A stretch of DNA of 64,000 bases from Baylisascaris procyonis (GCA_037389465.1 JAZARR010000237.1:2108001-2172000); one strand, 5' to 3'; counted from the stretch's first letter, positions 1 to 15,019 are shown. The notes: generated from the sequence alone by a model not told the origin. Numbers and translations: made by a program.

Positions 1-913
1 CCTTATCTTGTTCAACAAATCTTTTGAATAGCCAAAAAGCAGCAATATGCAAATTTAGGCTGGCGGAATTTCTGTATGAAAATATTTTTTTGCTTCAATG
101 ATATTAAATAGAAAAAAAGAACACTCAAATTTAAGCACCAATATAAACCGCTATTTAATAATTCTTAGACTTACATTAAGATATTTCAACGATATGGCTG
201 AACGCATTCAATTAAGTTTGCAAGATTTCGCGCCAAATCGCCAAATCAACCAAGTAAAATACATCGACCCGAACTATATATAAACTTCAACTTGAATAAA
301 ATAGATAAGTTGCTTATGCACAAGTTCGTCCTAAGTTGCAACGGAAGTGAATCAGCAGCATGAACCTGACATATATATATCCACCCTTTTGTAAAAAATT
401 TGCATATGCGCAAATATCATCTTCTACGGGTTTTGTTGGCGCTATTGGCATCATGCCAGAAGTGGAATATTTGGCTGCAATGTTTCGATGAGAAGCGATA
501 GTGGAGCGAATATGATTCTTCAAAAATACCGCATCCAATTATGGATCGGACACCGGAAAAGGATGTATTCAAATATGACAGCTAATGAGAGAATCGGGCA
601 AATCAACCGAGGTCAACCTAAATTTGACAGCGTTAAAAAGTGTAATAAGACCTGTCATCTAAACGACATATATACTACCTATTTGTATTCAAAAAAGATG
701 TAGGAATGAAGAAAACTAATCAACGTTTTAGATACTACAAAGAATAAGAATTGGAATAAAAAATTAGTCCAAAATTTCTCATCAATAATAATAATTCATC
801 AAATATTTTCATATAATATCGTCACGATTGTATGTATTCTTAAATAAATTATTATCAATATTTTTTTTCTTTTTCTATTTTCTGGGAAAATTTTTTTCTC
901 AGTTGAGAGCAAT

Positions 914-939
914 AATAAATAAATAAATGAATAAATGAA

Positions 940-987
<48 letters not shown>

Positions 988-1067
988 CAAATAAATAAAT
1001 AAATAAATAAATAAATAAACAAATAAATAAGTAAATAAACAAATAAGTAAATGAATAAATAAATAAT
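914..1067. repeat. (AAAT)n microsatellite
   Basis: About 150 bases of AAAT repeats with scattered AATG and AAAC variants, no gene on either strand. Confidence 0.95.
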
Positions 1068-3202
1068 ATTTAGTGGAAACTTAGAACAGAATTTTTATTT
1101 TATTTTTTGAATTTGACTTCGTATTTGTTGTCGATGGATTTATCGTTTCGCAAAAAAAACTATTCGGTCGAAGCAATTTTTCATTTATTCGATTATCAAA
1201 CCGCTGAAAATTTCTCTCCTCACACGTAATGATCCGACAAACGTTAGAGTTCAATGAAAATTATGAACCGCGCACACTCAAGAAAAGCTCCTTAAAAAAA
1301 CTCTTCACCGTATTTTCCCTGTCCCATTCCCTTCCACCCGTCCTTCTCCACTTCCTACCTCACCTTCCGCCCCCCCCCCTCCCCACTCCCCCTAGCTCAG
1401 TTATTCGTGTACGAAATGTACTATAACTTCATTATCAAAACGAAATGTAACACATTTTTTTCCGTATAAACAGGATACTATTTTGTAAAAGAAAAATTTT
1501 ATAGAGATGAACGAGAGTGGTGATCTTAACATAAATAAATCGTTAAGGAAAATAAGTTATGTATACGTGATGAAACGGTCGCCGATTTATTAGTCGAAAT
1601 GAAGAATTGAGCATATTTAAATAGGGAATTTTAAGGGTGAATAAATAAGGATCGATGAACTTCACTCGATAGGCGTTATAAGATGGCACATAAACAATAG
1701 ATACGCACACATATCATACGGGTCGTCAAAACTGCCACTTCTTGAATTGTTACCCACGAGCGCATAGCCGAGATCAACGTCAGATAATACGCGTAAATTA
1801 AGATAATGCAACATAACGCAATTATAAAATTCATAAGCACATCTTTCGAATCGTTTATTGCCCCCTCGTTCCTTGTTGGTACTATCATTTAACAAAGTTA
1901 TCAAGTAGAATTCCCCAAACATCTGCAGTTTCTCGAGGTTCGCTCATCCTCTTCCCAGCACCTCTAATCGAAAAATCGAAGAGACCGAAAAACCGCTCGA
2001 TTTTCGCGTATTTCGTTCTTCGAAATAAGTGATTGATTCGCACAAAAGAAATTCGTAAAAATAAAACGAGGCCATCGACTAACCCTAAAGATGGCGTTCG
2101 ATTGTGGACGATTTGGAGATGACCCCTCCGTATGTACTTTCATTACTGCAATTTGAGTGGATTCAATCGTATTCGGTTGACAGACTCCACCAATATCTTT
2201 GTATACGGCACCAGAAACTCCACCGAAGTACTGAGCTATTTTCAATAATCGTATCTTTACCTACGCTCCTCTTCCTCAAATACGAATATTCTTCCTTCCT
2301 GCAATAATTCGATATGTGGTGGTCATCATCTTCTTTCTTATCATATACGATCGCAATAACAAATAAAACAACAACAATATTAATTAATGATAAAAAAATC
2401 AAGTAATAGAAAGTAATCTTAATGTTACTACAGAGATATCGACTGCCCATATGAAACAACTGAAACACATTGGATAATACTCAGTGAAATTACTATTCAG
2501 ATCAATTGGGTGCTGCTATGAAGGAAGACAATAGTAATGTTGAGCAAACTAAATTCAACCAGAAAATATGAAACTACATTCGTTCAGATATATTCACCGG
2601 CACAGTGCAATGGGAAGCGGAATGTTCAAGGCGGAATGCCCATTACAGTTTTTTCCGGAAAGCTCCATTACAGTTTTTTGGAAAGCACAGAATATGTTTC
2701 AAAAAGGTATTTGCTAAGATATTCTTTAAGAAAAACTCGTTTTCGGTATACTCCCAAAAGAATGGAGATAGAAATTGTCATATAATTTTGTCGTATAATT
2801 CAAGTTTAATTTGAAAATGTTGAAAAAAAAATATTCTAAGCACTATTATTATACTCTTCAAATTGGTATTCCTCTAAATTTTTTCTCTTTAGAGGTATAT
2901 TCACTCTTTATGTTAGTGGCATTGTTTATTATTTTTCTATTATTCAATGAAAATACACTTACTGATAAAAGATTTGCTCAATGGAGCTATACTTAAAATA
3001 AATAACAGTGAAAACCTATCAGACATGTGAAAACCTATCAGAGATATGATATGAGAAACAAAGAAAAAAAAAACGAATAGGAATGAAATTGAAGAAGGAT
3101 AGGAAGCAAATTTCAAGCGGAAATCCACATTAATTATCATTTTTACACCTCTAAAAGATATGAAACGTTTGAAACTGTAGATTCATATATGTTTAATGAA
3201 AA

Positions 3203-3241
3203 GTAAATAAATAAATAAATAAATAATAAAAAATAAATAAA
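3203..3241. repeat. (AAAT)n microsatellite, short
   Basis: Roughly ten AAAT units with an AAAAAA interruption. Confidence 0.9.
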
Positions 3242-5969
3242 TCGATGCATTAGAAGTATCAATATACACATATATACAAATAGCAGAGAAAAATTCATCG
3301 ATGAAGGCTAACGAAAGTAATATATGAATCCATATATAAATTGAAATGAACAAATATAGAGTTGATATAAATAGAAGCAAATAGAAAATAACGAAAGCAA
3401 AGTGAATATAACGCGAAGAAATCACACTGAATTGTGATATGTTTGAGAATATAAAACATTCATGCTCCATATCTCATAAAATGAATATGAAAGTCCACAA
3501 AGAATTTTATGACGATCGAAAATTCGGGAGGCGAAAACATATTTGAGAGAAATAAATTTTGATCGATCTGAGATGCTATTCGATGACGAAAATTGATGCT
3601 ATACTTTTGTATGACGTTAAAAAATGCTATATTTATTCAAATATAAGCCATCTAGAGAATGAACTCTTCTTTGATAACCAATAAAAACGAGAAAATCCAT
3701 TTGAAAGAGATAATAGCCAATAGCACTTCAAAAATTTGTTTAAAGAACACATCGAAATCTCGTGTAAGAATACTTCGCATATACTGATCACTTTTAATAT
3801 AAGATTTGTTTATTTAAATCGGAAGTGAAAGGATAAATAAAACATGAAAAAAAAAGCAAACCTTCCCTAAATAGAACCATTCTTGATTAAAAGATTTCGT
3901 TCATGAGATGAGACGTGGTGGATGAAAGAGCCTCGATGAATACGATACAGCAACCTAGAAATGATTTCGCAGACAATATTTGCCGCATACATCAAAAAGC
4001 ATCGCTTTGTTATCGAAAATTCACTTGTTTTGAACGTCATAATGCATTTTTTCTTACTATTATTGCTTTCAAATAGAGTAAAACTATTCATAGCTCTGTA
4101 CTTTCGAGCAATACTATCGTGACTTCGATGGATGCAAGGAAAACATCGCATTGATCTTGTCGACTCACATCTTTGCTACGGTAAGAACGTTTGCAATCTG
4201 ATGTCAGTCCGACAATAAGGTATCCCAATATCTTCAAAGCTTTCTATCCCTTTGAAGGAGATAGACGCTTTTCAAAAAACATGAGATGGGGAAGGGTGAG
4301 CGTAGTCCGTAGTTACATATTGCCAAATGGGTGTCCTATTTACTTGAAGGAGTTTCGAAAAGAATGACAAAGCATGAGTTCACTGCCAACGACCACCGTC
4401 AGAGATTGACATCTGATTTACAAAGAGCAATCAAGATGTAACACTCCATATTCGATCATATATGCAATATTGAAATCGTATCACTCAAATGCAAAATCCT
4501 TATTCAAATTATCGCATAACCTTCATAACAAGTCCAGGTTGCGCTTTATGCGGAGAGGTATATATCGAGAAGATTCTAGCATGACTGACACTTGCTCATT
4601 TTTGGTCTTTCACCTGCAGGACAGATCACCTGAGTAACTAAATTGTAGTAGAAAAAAAAAGACGAAAATAGAGTACGCCATCATCACTGAAGTGTAAAAA
4701 CGTAAAAAAAAAAAACCGATCAACATCAACTGTGATCAGAAATCTCGGCGATAAATTGTACCCCTCAAAAGACGCAAACAGCAGAAATGCGTTAGTTGTG
4801 TTACATTTCGTAAATCGGTACACCTTATGCGAATGCAGCAACACAATTAACACGTGATACTTCATAGCCGATAATTGTGAAGCACTTGATTAAGTGTGTT
4901 ATCATGCGCTAAAATCGTTGTTAAAATTGTTGTGAATGCAGAACGATGAGAATAGAGTTGAAGGGATAGATTGAGGGATGTTAAGGACCAGGACTTAAAT
5001 CGATCAACCAATATGAGACAAGGTTAGTAAGTGTAAGCAGTAAGAACTAAACGCTATCCACCTATACCCACTGAAAATATCCTTCCTGCGAAAAGAGTTC
5101 AGATGATTCTTTTCTCGCTAAATACAATAGTCTATGACCTGGCGCGTGTGTAATTTTTGACCTTCTCGAAAAGTACACAGTTATTCGTCAAATGTTTCCT
5201 TCAACAGTAAGAAAATAGCGTCTATAAATAATTGCTCGAATATTGTAGTATAGAATTGGTAAATTTGAGATATAAAAGATTTTTAGCCACTTAAATGCTT
5301 TTCTTAAACAAAAAAAAAATTGTGCGAATATTTCAACAACAATGGCTCGGATCATTTATGCGCATTCATCTCGTCATTCTTGAAGATTTCATGAGAAAGA
5401 ATCCCCAGTGAAATTCTCTAAGAGCTACTTTTCATCGAGCCAGCTTTTAGTCATCGCTTGATGCGAAAAAACGCCAAAACTCTCGTGTTTTGATGGTCAT
5501 TCTGAAATCTTCCCTTCATACTTTTGTGCTATCATTGTCGGCGAAATTTCTAGCTCTTCCAAGCGCTTATTCGGCACTGTTAGATTGTTGAAGCCACCTG
5601 GAAAGTTGCGAAATTAGTGAGAAATACACTCGTAGTAGAGAGGTGAATAGTTGGCGTTTTGCGGTTCAAGATCTGAGAAAATTTCTATAGCTCGCGTCCT
5701 AAAAATTTAGCCGAAAGCAGTGAAAGGATAAGAATATAAAATATGAAGGACCGAGAGACGTAAATGCTATTATCCAAGCTTTCAGTTTCGTCCCAAGAAG
5801 CAAACGCAAACAGCTCCGACTTGTCCACGAACAATCAGCGAGAAAGTCGCATTGGCGGACGTTCGTACTTCCATAACAATGTGATATGTCAAACAGGATA
5901 TAGAAAAACATCAACTAGCGGTGCCACTGGTTAGTGACAGCAGTGAGGTATCAGCGTCGAATCGAACGA

Positions 5970-6034
5970 ATGGACAACGTATCGCAGCACCAGCAGCAGC
6001 AAGAATCAAGCAGCGACGAGAACAAACTGAGAAG
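5970..6034 (+). CDS. Candidate first coding exon, plus strand
   Basis: In a GC-rich patch an ATG opens MDNVSQHQQQQESSSDENK then LR, followed by AGAAG|GTATGC, a good donor (exit phase 2). The polar, Gln/Ser-rich start is typical of disordered N-termini. Unspliced, the frame runs only to a nearby TGA. A plausible phase-2 acceptor is at 8591 (long T tract, GACAG), which would add about 37 polar codons and a TAG at 8704-8706. The other plus frame and both minus frames here are also open, as expected for GC-rich DNA, so evidence is thin. Confidence 0.33.
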
Positions 6035-7577
6035 GTATGCGTGGTTCTGGGGAAGGGGTGGCCAACCGAGTTGACGCTGACGTCGAGGTGCGTCGTCCGA
6101 ATCGAAAGAGATTGCAAACTGGTTGAGGCAGATCGGCGTAACGCACTGAGTGGCTGCTTTGCCCGTTGGTCGCCCATCAGAACATGACGACACTGTGGCT
6201 GACTGATTCGACCGCTCTCTCACCCATGCCAACATCGTTTCGCACATCCAACAATTGCGTAAATCACCCCATCACCGCTTACCCTTACATCGCATCCAGC
6301 TTTCATGCTATCATTTCTATCGCCTTGAACGGTGAAAACACTCGTGTCATCCTATGCAACAATCCTAATATCAGCGTGATACCATGATGGAAAGATGGGG
6401 TGGTCAAGAAGACGGTTAAACGATGTGATGATGATTCGAAGGAATACGTAGCATAGAAGAACAATGGAATTTAACGGAATTAAAATGAGCATTTTATAGA
6501 CTCTCTAGACGATCGTTATGCACAAATATTGTTTTATACAGGTGTTGACGTTGACAACGTACAATAAATCTAAACAATATGTGGATGATCGGGAATAATT
6601 CGTACAGCATTTCAGAATGGCTTTTCGATTCTAAGGAGTCGTATATTCTAGGCGCTGCCTCAGTGGAGAAGAACCCGTCTGAATAAAGGATTATGTATTT
6701 CCTGAAATGAGGCTAATTTAAGTGAGATCTATCAATTCAAATCCAAGATTTTCAACTTTGAGTCAAGTGTGCAGCCTTTGAGCGGCAGCAAAACGGAATG
6801 AACAATGAGCAAACGCTCACAATTTCACAGACTGTTCGAGTCACTTACATACTTCCTAAATATAGTATTATTATTAAGGTGAATATATGGAAATAGAGAG
6901 AAGCAAGTGAACAGGTAGATATGGCTAGGCAATAAGTGTCTCTGAGTTGAAAAATTAGAGAGAAATGAACAAAAGAACGAGAGCAATTCAACGAAGTTGG
7001 TTCAACATAAAAGAATCAAAGAAAGAGTGCGTGATGACACCATAACGATGTTCTCGTATCGGAATATCGGATGTGCATGTGAACAAATGTGTTCGACTAA
7101 CACATGAGAGTATTCCAAACAAATGTGGCAACACTATCACACACCTCAGCAATAACAATTGCGCACATATTGCGATTCATTGAAATTTATTTCAATAAAC
7201 ATTTCACATCGTATATAATGACGATTAAGACCAATTTTTCATCAATTAAAACTGCTGAATGAAATGAACATTCAAATATTTCAAACAATAAAATCTAAAA
7301 TAAAGCGCAAAGAACGCAGAACAAATAAGTTGTATTGAATTAAAAGAAATTAGGAAATTTAGGAAATCGCAATCGCACAACACAAAGAATAATATGAAAA
7401 TTCGGTTGAGGTTTTAAAGAAGTAACTTATCTGGCACGGTGGGGAGCGGGGAGGGGAAGGGATGGGAAGAAAGCATTATATGAATGGGCTGGTTACTCTT
7501 CTTCCCAAAGATTAATACAGCTTACAGCAAGAATATCCACTGCATATGTAAATTCACAGGAGCAATGTGTATCTCTA

Positions 7578-7578
<1 letters not shown>

Positions 7579-7674
<96 letters not shown>
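7579..7674. repeat. (TA)48 microsatellite
   Basis: Ninety-six uninterrupted bases of TA. Such runs are unstable in assembly and replication and can extrude cruciforms. Confidence 0.98.
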
Positions 7675-7676
<2 letters not shown>

Positions 7677-8591
7677 AGAGATACCCACAAGTATTTTGAT
7701 AGGAAACAATGGGATTTTACTCGGAAGATATTACCACTAGCAGCATGCTAGCCATACATGAGTTTGTCCCCTCCAACCAAAAAATGCTAATCACAAACCT
7801 GAAAAATTTCGAGGATGAGAGGCGCATTTAAATGAAAGCTGAAAGGCAGATAAGAAAACGAAAATTTTTCAAACGAATGCTAGAAACAATCCTCGAAACT
7901 TTCAATGAAAAGTCGTCCGGGAAGTGAGAAATGGAAATTTGACACCTTCGGTGTCATTTCTAGTCAAATCAGCGAATTATCAAATATCGTCAATGGTCAA
8001 CATGGTAGCTCAAATTTGAATTCTACTCTGCAAAAAAAAAAAAAAAAAAAAAATTGATCGCTGGTGAACGACAAATTAATCAGTCACAAATTCAGGTCGA
8101 AAATTGTTTCCTCAAAAATTAGGAACGGCTACACCGATAACCTCGATTTAGCTGTCGTGGAAAAGTGGTAAATCATTTATGAAAATGTTCAACGATGAAA
8201 CCATCGCAGCTTCTTGCCGTGAAAAAAGTACTTTTATAAGTTCTTCTGAAAAAAAAGCATTCTAAGTGGAGTGTTCCATACCACTTTATGACAAGTTTGA
8301 AGGCTCTGATAGAATACGTTTGACGAATTGCGAAAATGAATTGCAAAAATTCATGAGATGACCTATTAAAATCTTTATAAGGTAAATTTATCTTCAATTT
8401 ATGAGTGAAGTTGAAGTTTTAGCATGAGTTAGTATGAGTTATCAATTAGTAATGCATTTATCAACAAACACAAGTAGAAGCCATCGATGAAAATTTATAA
8501 CAATCACGTCCATCTTTCGTTAAACCTTCAAATTTCTTGTTTTAGAAATTTAGCCACTAATTTTGTGACTTTGTTTTTTTTTTTTTGACAG

Positions 8592-8706
8592 CAATCGGCA
8601 ATTAATTCAAACTGAAATCAATGTCAACTCCGTTAAATGCGATCAAAAAACTCATCAGAACACAAGATGGCTAAATCAAAAAACGTTAAAAAATCAAGTG
8701 AAGTAG
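8592..8706 (+). CDS. Weak candidate terminal exon, plus strand
   Basis: A run of Ts ending GACAG precedes a phase-2 frame NRQLIQTEINVNSVKCDQK then THQNTRWLNQKTLKNQVK and TAG. The phase matches the 5970-6034 candidate. The peptide is polar with no recognisable domain, and no clear polyadenylation signal follows. It is offered only as the best partner for the upstream candidate. Confidence 0.15.
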
Positions 8707-9673
8707 CGTATATCAGCATATTTGACCACAGTAAAAACATAAATACTTGAGTATAATGAGTATAACCTTTCCTATAGTATAATGCATTAACGCGCTTTAT
8801 AGACGATACTTTAATGCTACGAGGAATGATATATATATATATAATAGAGATCATAAATCACATACTTTCATCTGATGACCTCTAAAATGATCGATCATAA
8901 AACCTTATTCATTTGATCAAACCCCGAGAGCACTCGAAATGAGAGTAAAATAACACCCACTAGCAATATATTACGTCATTGAAGACAATCATTCGCATGA
9001 TCATCAACGTGTGTTCTAATTCATATTACGTCAACAAATTACTTTCATATTATAAGTGCACTCCATTAGGAAGTTACGCAATCAATGACGATATTTGTGT
9101 ATCAAATAAACACCGATTAGGTGAAGTGAAGATGAATCTAATCAATATTGGCATAGAATTTAGACAAAAACTAAACAATTTCAAGTAGTGCTCTCACTAG
9201 TTATGTATTTTCCTAAATTTTGAGTAGTTCAATTAAGAAATGCGAGCTGCTTGAAGCAGAGGCAATTAAGGTGATTTTACCCACAAAAACGAGTAACAAC
9301 GACGAAGTTAAGTCATTACGCCCTATAACAGCCAACGGAAAGATGGAAATGCAAACCTGAAAGCAGACTAATTTAAGATGGACTTTACAACAGTGATCAT
9401 CTGTGTTAAAATTCGGCAACACCTCGTGTTTTGTGGTGACAGCGATGTTATTTACTTAGCAACAAGTTCAGCAGGTTAGTTATTCTCACATGTTAGGTGA
9501 TTGATGAAGCTAAAAAGGCAATCGTTTTCCGTAAAATTTCTGAAAATTTTAGCGCTTATTTTTCACTTTTTAAAAAATTTTCATTCCACTTCACTACAAT
9601 TACATATAATTCATTACATATATAGTAGATTCACAGTACGCTATCTTTCGGAAACGATGCGGTCTCTTTGGCT

Positions 9674-9677
<4 letters not shown>

Positions 9678-9734
<57 letters not shown>

Positions 9735-9749
9735 TTATATATTTATATA
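9678..9749. repeat. (TA)n grading into TATATTTA repeats
   Basis: About 46 bases of pure TA followed by interrupted TATATTTA units. Confidence 0.95.
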
Positions 9750-12700
9750 CAATTAGTAACACTCTAACTCTTTATGAAAACTTTGTTAAAATATGCGATA
9801 CTCGTTTAGAAATAAAATGAGAAGAAATTCTAATATTCGACGATTTGAAAATAACAAAAGAAATTTAAATATTAGACGGTAATTATAACTTATTCAAGTC
9901 GGATCAAACAAAAATGTATGTCGTAATGATAAGATGATTAAGTCTTTGACATAAAACTAACAAGTGAATTTCGACAAGCAAAATCCTTTAAGATAGGCCA
10001 AAAATGGACACTATTTTCATAGATGATAGGTGATAACCACCGGATGATTGAAATAAACACCATTGTTATGAACAATGAGTTGAGCTATTAGCGATCAGAA
10101 ATAATTTTCAAAATGGACGACTACTAACCAATGTGGAGAATTTAAACTGTCAACAATTGTCAAGGCAGACTTATATTTGAGCGCAAATTCGAAGAGAAAA
10201 TTTGCGGAAATTCGAAAAAGAACTTTTATGTCGAGAGATGTGTTTTTGGAAATTTTTCCACTACGAAAATCTTTTTTTCACCTTGAAGTTAACACAGCTA
10301 AAATTAGAGAAAAGGATGACGTCATAAACTTGCCAATTCCAAACAAGCTAATCGTAGATGCCTAGAATCATCTAGAAGTTGTGTTTTCCTCACTGTGACC
10401 AATCATCCGATCGTAAACGATAACAATTCCATCCTACTTCTTTCACCTTCCCGTTACAGGTAATAAAGTTCCCAATGCAATAACTGGCGGGTAAGTTCAG
10501 ATATCATATCAGGTTCATGAACGAAAGAATATTTTGACATAATGAACGATAAGACATTCTTATCCTATTCATAATCAATCTTTAAGAATCTGCTTGTTGT
10601 TTCCGAGTTGCCAATAAACAATACACATTTCATCGATAATCAATTACAGTGCAAATAATTCAATTCTTTAACAGTACACCATTTCCATGCAAGAAATCCG
10701 TTTCTTGTTGAAAATTTTTTTCCTTTTCGGTAAGCCCGAAGAAATCTTCACTTTGAAGGATTCCTAATGAAGAATGATATTCGAGCCGCTTCATTAAGCT
10801 CCCGATATTTTCTCATATAGTAGATAAAACGATAGCATTGGAGCACATACGTAAAATCTGGCAAATGCTTAAGACTCGAGCAAGACCACTTCCGGTGTCC
10901 AGGCTTTGAAAACTAGGCTACACCGCTAAATTTAGACGATGTCAAAAAAATTTAGATGAGCGTAAGCTTATTTAGCAATAATGATGTGCAATGGCCAACT
11001 CATACGAAGGAAGAACAATTTAAGCCGGATTACAATGTTTTTAGAAGACTCCCCGACTTCAAAATCTGAAACTTCGGTGATTTTTTGCGGTCCCGCTCTG
11101 GAAATCTCAATGTTTTTCTGGAGTTTCGGTTACGGTTTTCAAAACCTCCTCCAACGTAGCATCAATAAACAGATCCCCATGAAAACTTACACAAATTCAT
11201 CTTGTGTAAAATTGTCCGCAAAAATGCCGATGCTTTAACGAAAAATATTAGAAAATTTCGATAAATCAAACTTCAAGTGTTTTATTTTCTTGATGAGTGA
11301 ACGCATATGGTTCTATTGCTGTTGATACAGAAAAGTGTAATATGCTCATCACAAAATCGAATTGTTCAGATCTATGTCGTCTCCTCCAATATTTCTTACG
11401 ATCTCCGAAAATTAATACTTCCGTCCCGGCATAAGAGCTTTTTGGACTTATTTCAATCATATCCCTTTCATATTTGCATGTTTCACTTACCCAAAAAAAG
11501 TTACAATTCATTTCTTTTCGTACTGCAAATACGTCAGCATATTAAAAAATTCTATACGTCTCACAATTAAGGATGTGCGGATTATCAGAAAACCTCACAA
11601 ATGTGATCTATAAATTAAAAAAAAAAATGTAGAATATAATGCTTAGAATTAAGGAAGAAAGGTCTTAGCCCATCGCGTGTCTAGCTCAAGAATACTCAAA
11701 TCATCATCAAAATTCACGCCTGAGGGTTTTACGCATCGAGATATTGAATATGCTAGACTGTAGAAATGAACCGAACACTATGAGAGAGATCTGCTTTAGA
11801 AGTGTTCAGATCATCATCGAACAGCACATATTGTAGATTCGGGCACGCGGATACCGAAAACGATGTACTAGCAGAAAAATCATAGTGGAAGTTGTTTTCG
11901 AAGTAATTGCAAGCTGCGGCTCAATGGTGATCAGATTCCCGCAACGAGGCTTGATCGGACAGATGCTGAAAATTGAAGCCTCGACAGACCATTTCAAAGT
12001 TTTCTAGGCGCCAGCGTTCTTCCTCCACTACCCTTAACGTCTCTATGACATGCATCGACTTAAAATCCTTCAATCCTACAATTCTGCAGAACTGAGCGAT
12101 TTAAATCTTAGCACTTCTAGGCTAAACCTCACGAAAGTTCAAAACGCTTCAGCATATGGCTTGATTTTACAAAAACCTCATCGTCAACGTCTTCTAAAAA
12201 GTTCCAAGCGCAATGTACTAAAGGGAAATGTGGGATAGTACGGTGTAGTGCGAAACAAGAAAAGTTAGTATTTTGACATTTACAGTGACAGAATGTATGA
12301 ATCAGTTTTTGACACTAACCAAAGTTCTACGGAATTATGTAAAGTGAAACCTTAACGGACCTTTCAAGGCATTAGAAGCACTCAGAAAGAAGTTAGAAAA
12401 AACTGCTCTCATCCAGTTCTAAGGAAATGGGTGGTACTTTATGAAAACTTCTAGATAGAGATCTCATTCGCTTGTAATTGAGCAAAAAAACGCAAATAAA
12501 ATAGAAGAGCTTATGAGTTAGTAACAGTAAGGGACAATTATCGAAAATACTACTGTACTTCAAATACTGTACTTTATATCAAATAAAGTCACCCAACTTT
12601 AGAAATTTAAAGCCGATCGCATGATAGAAAATGGATTGTTGAGAGAAGTTGAAAGGAAAGTGGCACAACCCTTAGCGAGCTAAAACAACATCGCTTTATG

Positions 12701-13647
12701 TAAATGATGAGTTATTCGTAAATACAAGACCGATTTATGACCGCTTTCATTGTCTAGAGTGTTCGAATCAAAAGAAGTCCAAGAAAACTGCAAAATAAAG
12801 TCGAGATCTTAGCAAACTTCGAATGTTTGTAAATTCAGTTAGATTCAAGCCTAACATAGCCGTTATTGATGAAGGAAAAGATCGATTCAGTTGTTTGCAT
12901 ACTGAGAGAGGTTGAATATTCACATACTCGAAATTAAGTCTAAGATTCATAATGTGAAAACTCTGTCGCAAATTCGTAGAAGCGATTAACGTATGCCAGC
13001 TTAAAGTCTTTCCCTCTCATTAATCAAACATCATGCGGTAGTTTCTATTTTGCATATTAATATAGCCTCTAGATGTGTTCGTACCTTCACAAGCACAGTG
13101 ACTTGAAAATTTAATCGAATTTACGAAGATCAAATCACTCGACCAGTTGGCATACCAACCGGACAACGTAAAAAAAAAAAATGTATTGAAATATCCACCC
13201 CCAATCCTATAATAAGTATTACTTTAAAAAGTTTCTCGCTAATTAAATGAATTATGTTGAATTTCTTGCATTTCTCAAAGGAAATATTGGAAGACCTATG
13301 CAAAACAATAACGGAAGAATATTTCTACTCTCATTTGCATTAAATAAAGTGTTTATAGATTAGTGAAGTTTTACGTTAGTGGCAAGCGTAGAAACTCGTT
13401 TAGCGATAGTGAATACATGCGAACCGTTAAAGACTTGTGCCAAAAAAAAAGCAAAACCGGTATACGATCAACGATGTTATTGACAGCTGCACTATCTTCA
13501 CAGTATCCTCATACACTGCCGCTGCAAACTTTTCATTGAGGAAGTGGAAAATTGATAAAATTCAATGATTCGTTGTTGCACTTGCAGTAAGACGGTAATA
13601 TATTTGTACACTCATAAAGTAACCTTCGAAGTAATGCACTGATGTTT

Positions 13648-13811
13648 GGAAGGGGGCCTCCGCCATGTGAAATGATAAATCATACCTTCGTTGAGGCGAG
13701 GGAGCTTATCGACCCCGCGGGGGCCTCCGCGGGGAGAGTTCGAGTTCTCAGAATTCCCTGCGGGGGAAGCGGTGGTGTTCCAGAGAGCGGTGGCCCCCGC
13801 GGGGACGAAAA
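13648..13811. repeat. GC-rich palindromic patch
   Basis: Contains CCCCGCGGGGGCCTCCGCGG and further CCCGCGGGG and CCCTGCGGGGG palindromes in otherwise AT-rich DNA. CAGAATTCCCTGCGGGG resembles CAGAATCCCTGCAGGGG at 17.2 kb. A plus-strand frame is open across it but reads as low-complexity Gly/Pro/Arg, so coding is unlikely. Confidence 0.65.
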
Positions 13812-15019
13812 TGAGGTTTTTCTATTCATTTTGCGCTAATACAGTATTCGCCAAACAAATTAAAAAACAAGCCAACACCCAGTTTGCATTTGAGTGGCTC
13901 TTTTTTCTTACACAGCAGTTAACGAATACTTAAAAATAACTAGTACTTTGTTCTTCACAGTACGTTATCGGCATTAGTAGGATAGTATGAACGCTCAAGG
14001 AGAAATGTGTCGACCAGAGAGAAAAGAAACTGCTAAAATGACCATATTCAACCATTCCAAATGCATAATCCCGTAAGACCTCAAATAAACGTAGCTAAGC
14101 AGACAGTAAAGGTAGCTAAACAGTGGAAGTAGTTATCGACGAAAAACAGTAAAGATAGCCAATCAAAGGCAATGAAAACAACTAAATTTTCTGTTCTGAA
14201 GGAAGAGGCATTAAATTAAGGGAGGAAAGGAGTTCTACTAAATGACCTCTTATGCCATGCAAACCCGTACATAGAGCGAGTTCAAATGGCTTGAAAGCTC
14301 GGGATCTCGAATCACCAATCTGCGTTTAGGTCCTCCCTCCTCCCCTTTCCTTCTCCCTCACCTTTTCATCACTGGAACATTCTATCAAAAAAGCATAATG
14401 TCATGCAAAACAAATAGCACATCGCATTGTCCACATATATTGAACAATGCGGATTGACTAGAAAACATTGCAATGTGTGCAACGGAACATATGCCAAAAG
14501 CAGGTCGCTCTAAAACCGGTAACATCAACGCCGCAGCAAAATGGTTTCTTCGGAAGAACGAATGTATGAATAGCATCCGAGATGTTAGTGTACTTTCCCC
14601 GAATCTGAAATATCCGTTGGCGAGATCACTATTTGCGACTATCTTATTTCGAAGATTTCCCTCATAGAGGTAGGGATATCAAACGTGGAAAGTAAGTAAA
14701 TGTAAACGTAACGCGATATATCGATAAGCCGGAAGAATACCATTTCAACAAAGTGGTTAGCGGAAGTAATCTTCCAATTAAAATATCGCATATAATATAT
14801 ACACTTTTTGAGTTGGCCTTTTATATGAAAGAGCGCGAATTACACACATTAAATTTCTATCGAAACAAAATGAAACTCAGTAACCTAAAAAAATTAAACA
14901 CAAACGAACCGCCTTAACCATAGAAATTCCGAGTGACATTTTCGCCTTTATCCCCCACGTCACAATGAATCTGCCGTAGTTCCGTCGACCACAAATCCGT
15001 CTTATCTCTCTCTAGTCTT

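Larger units (their letters stand above)
1..5920. other. No gene seen; AT-rich with microsatellites
   Basis: Apart from the AAAT repeats and a C-rich run near 1370-1394, I see only short open frames without splice support or recognisable protein. Confidence 0.6.
8707..15019. other. No gene seen; repeats and a GC-rich patch
   Basis: Contains the TA repeat at 9.7 kb and the GC-rich palindromic patch at 13.7 kb. Frames of up to 80-90 codons occur but none has convincing splice sites or a recognisable product. Confidence 0.5.

Noticed and set aside
799..990. Leu/Phe/Ile/Tyr repeat frame
   Set aside because: It is a translation of the AAAT microsatellite on the minus strand.
6035..6075. Possible start of an SH2 domain (YAWFWGRG) after the 5970 candidate exon
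   Set aside because: The frame reaches a TGA seven codons later and lacks the FLVR region; the tryptophans come from intron sequence just after a good donor.
7493..7699. Tyr-Ile repeat frames on both strands
   Set aside because: They are simple translations of the TA microsatellite.
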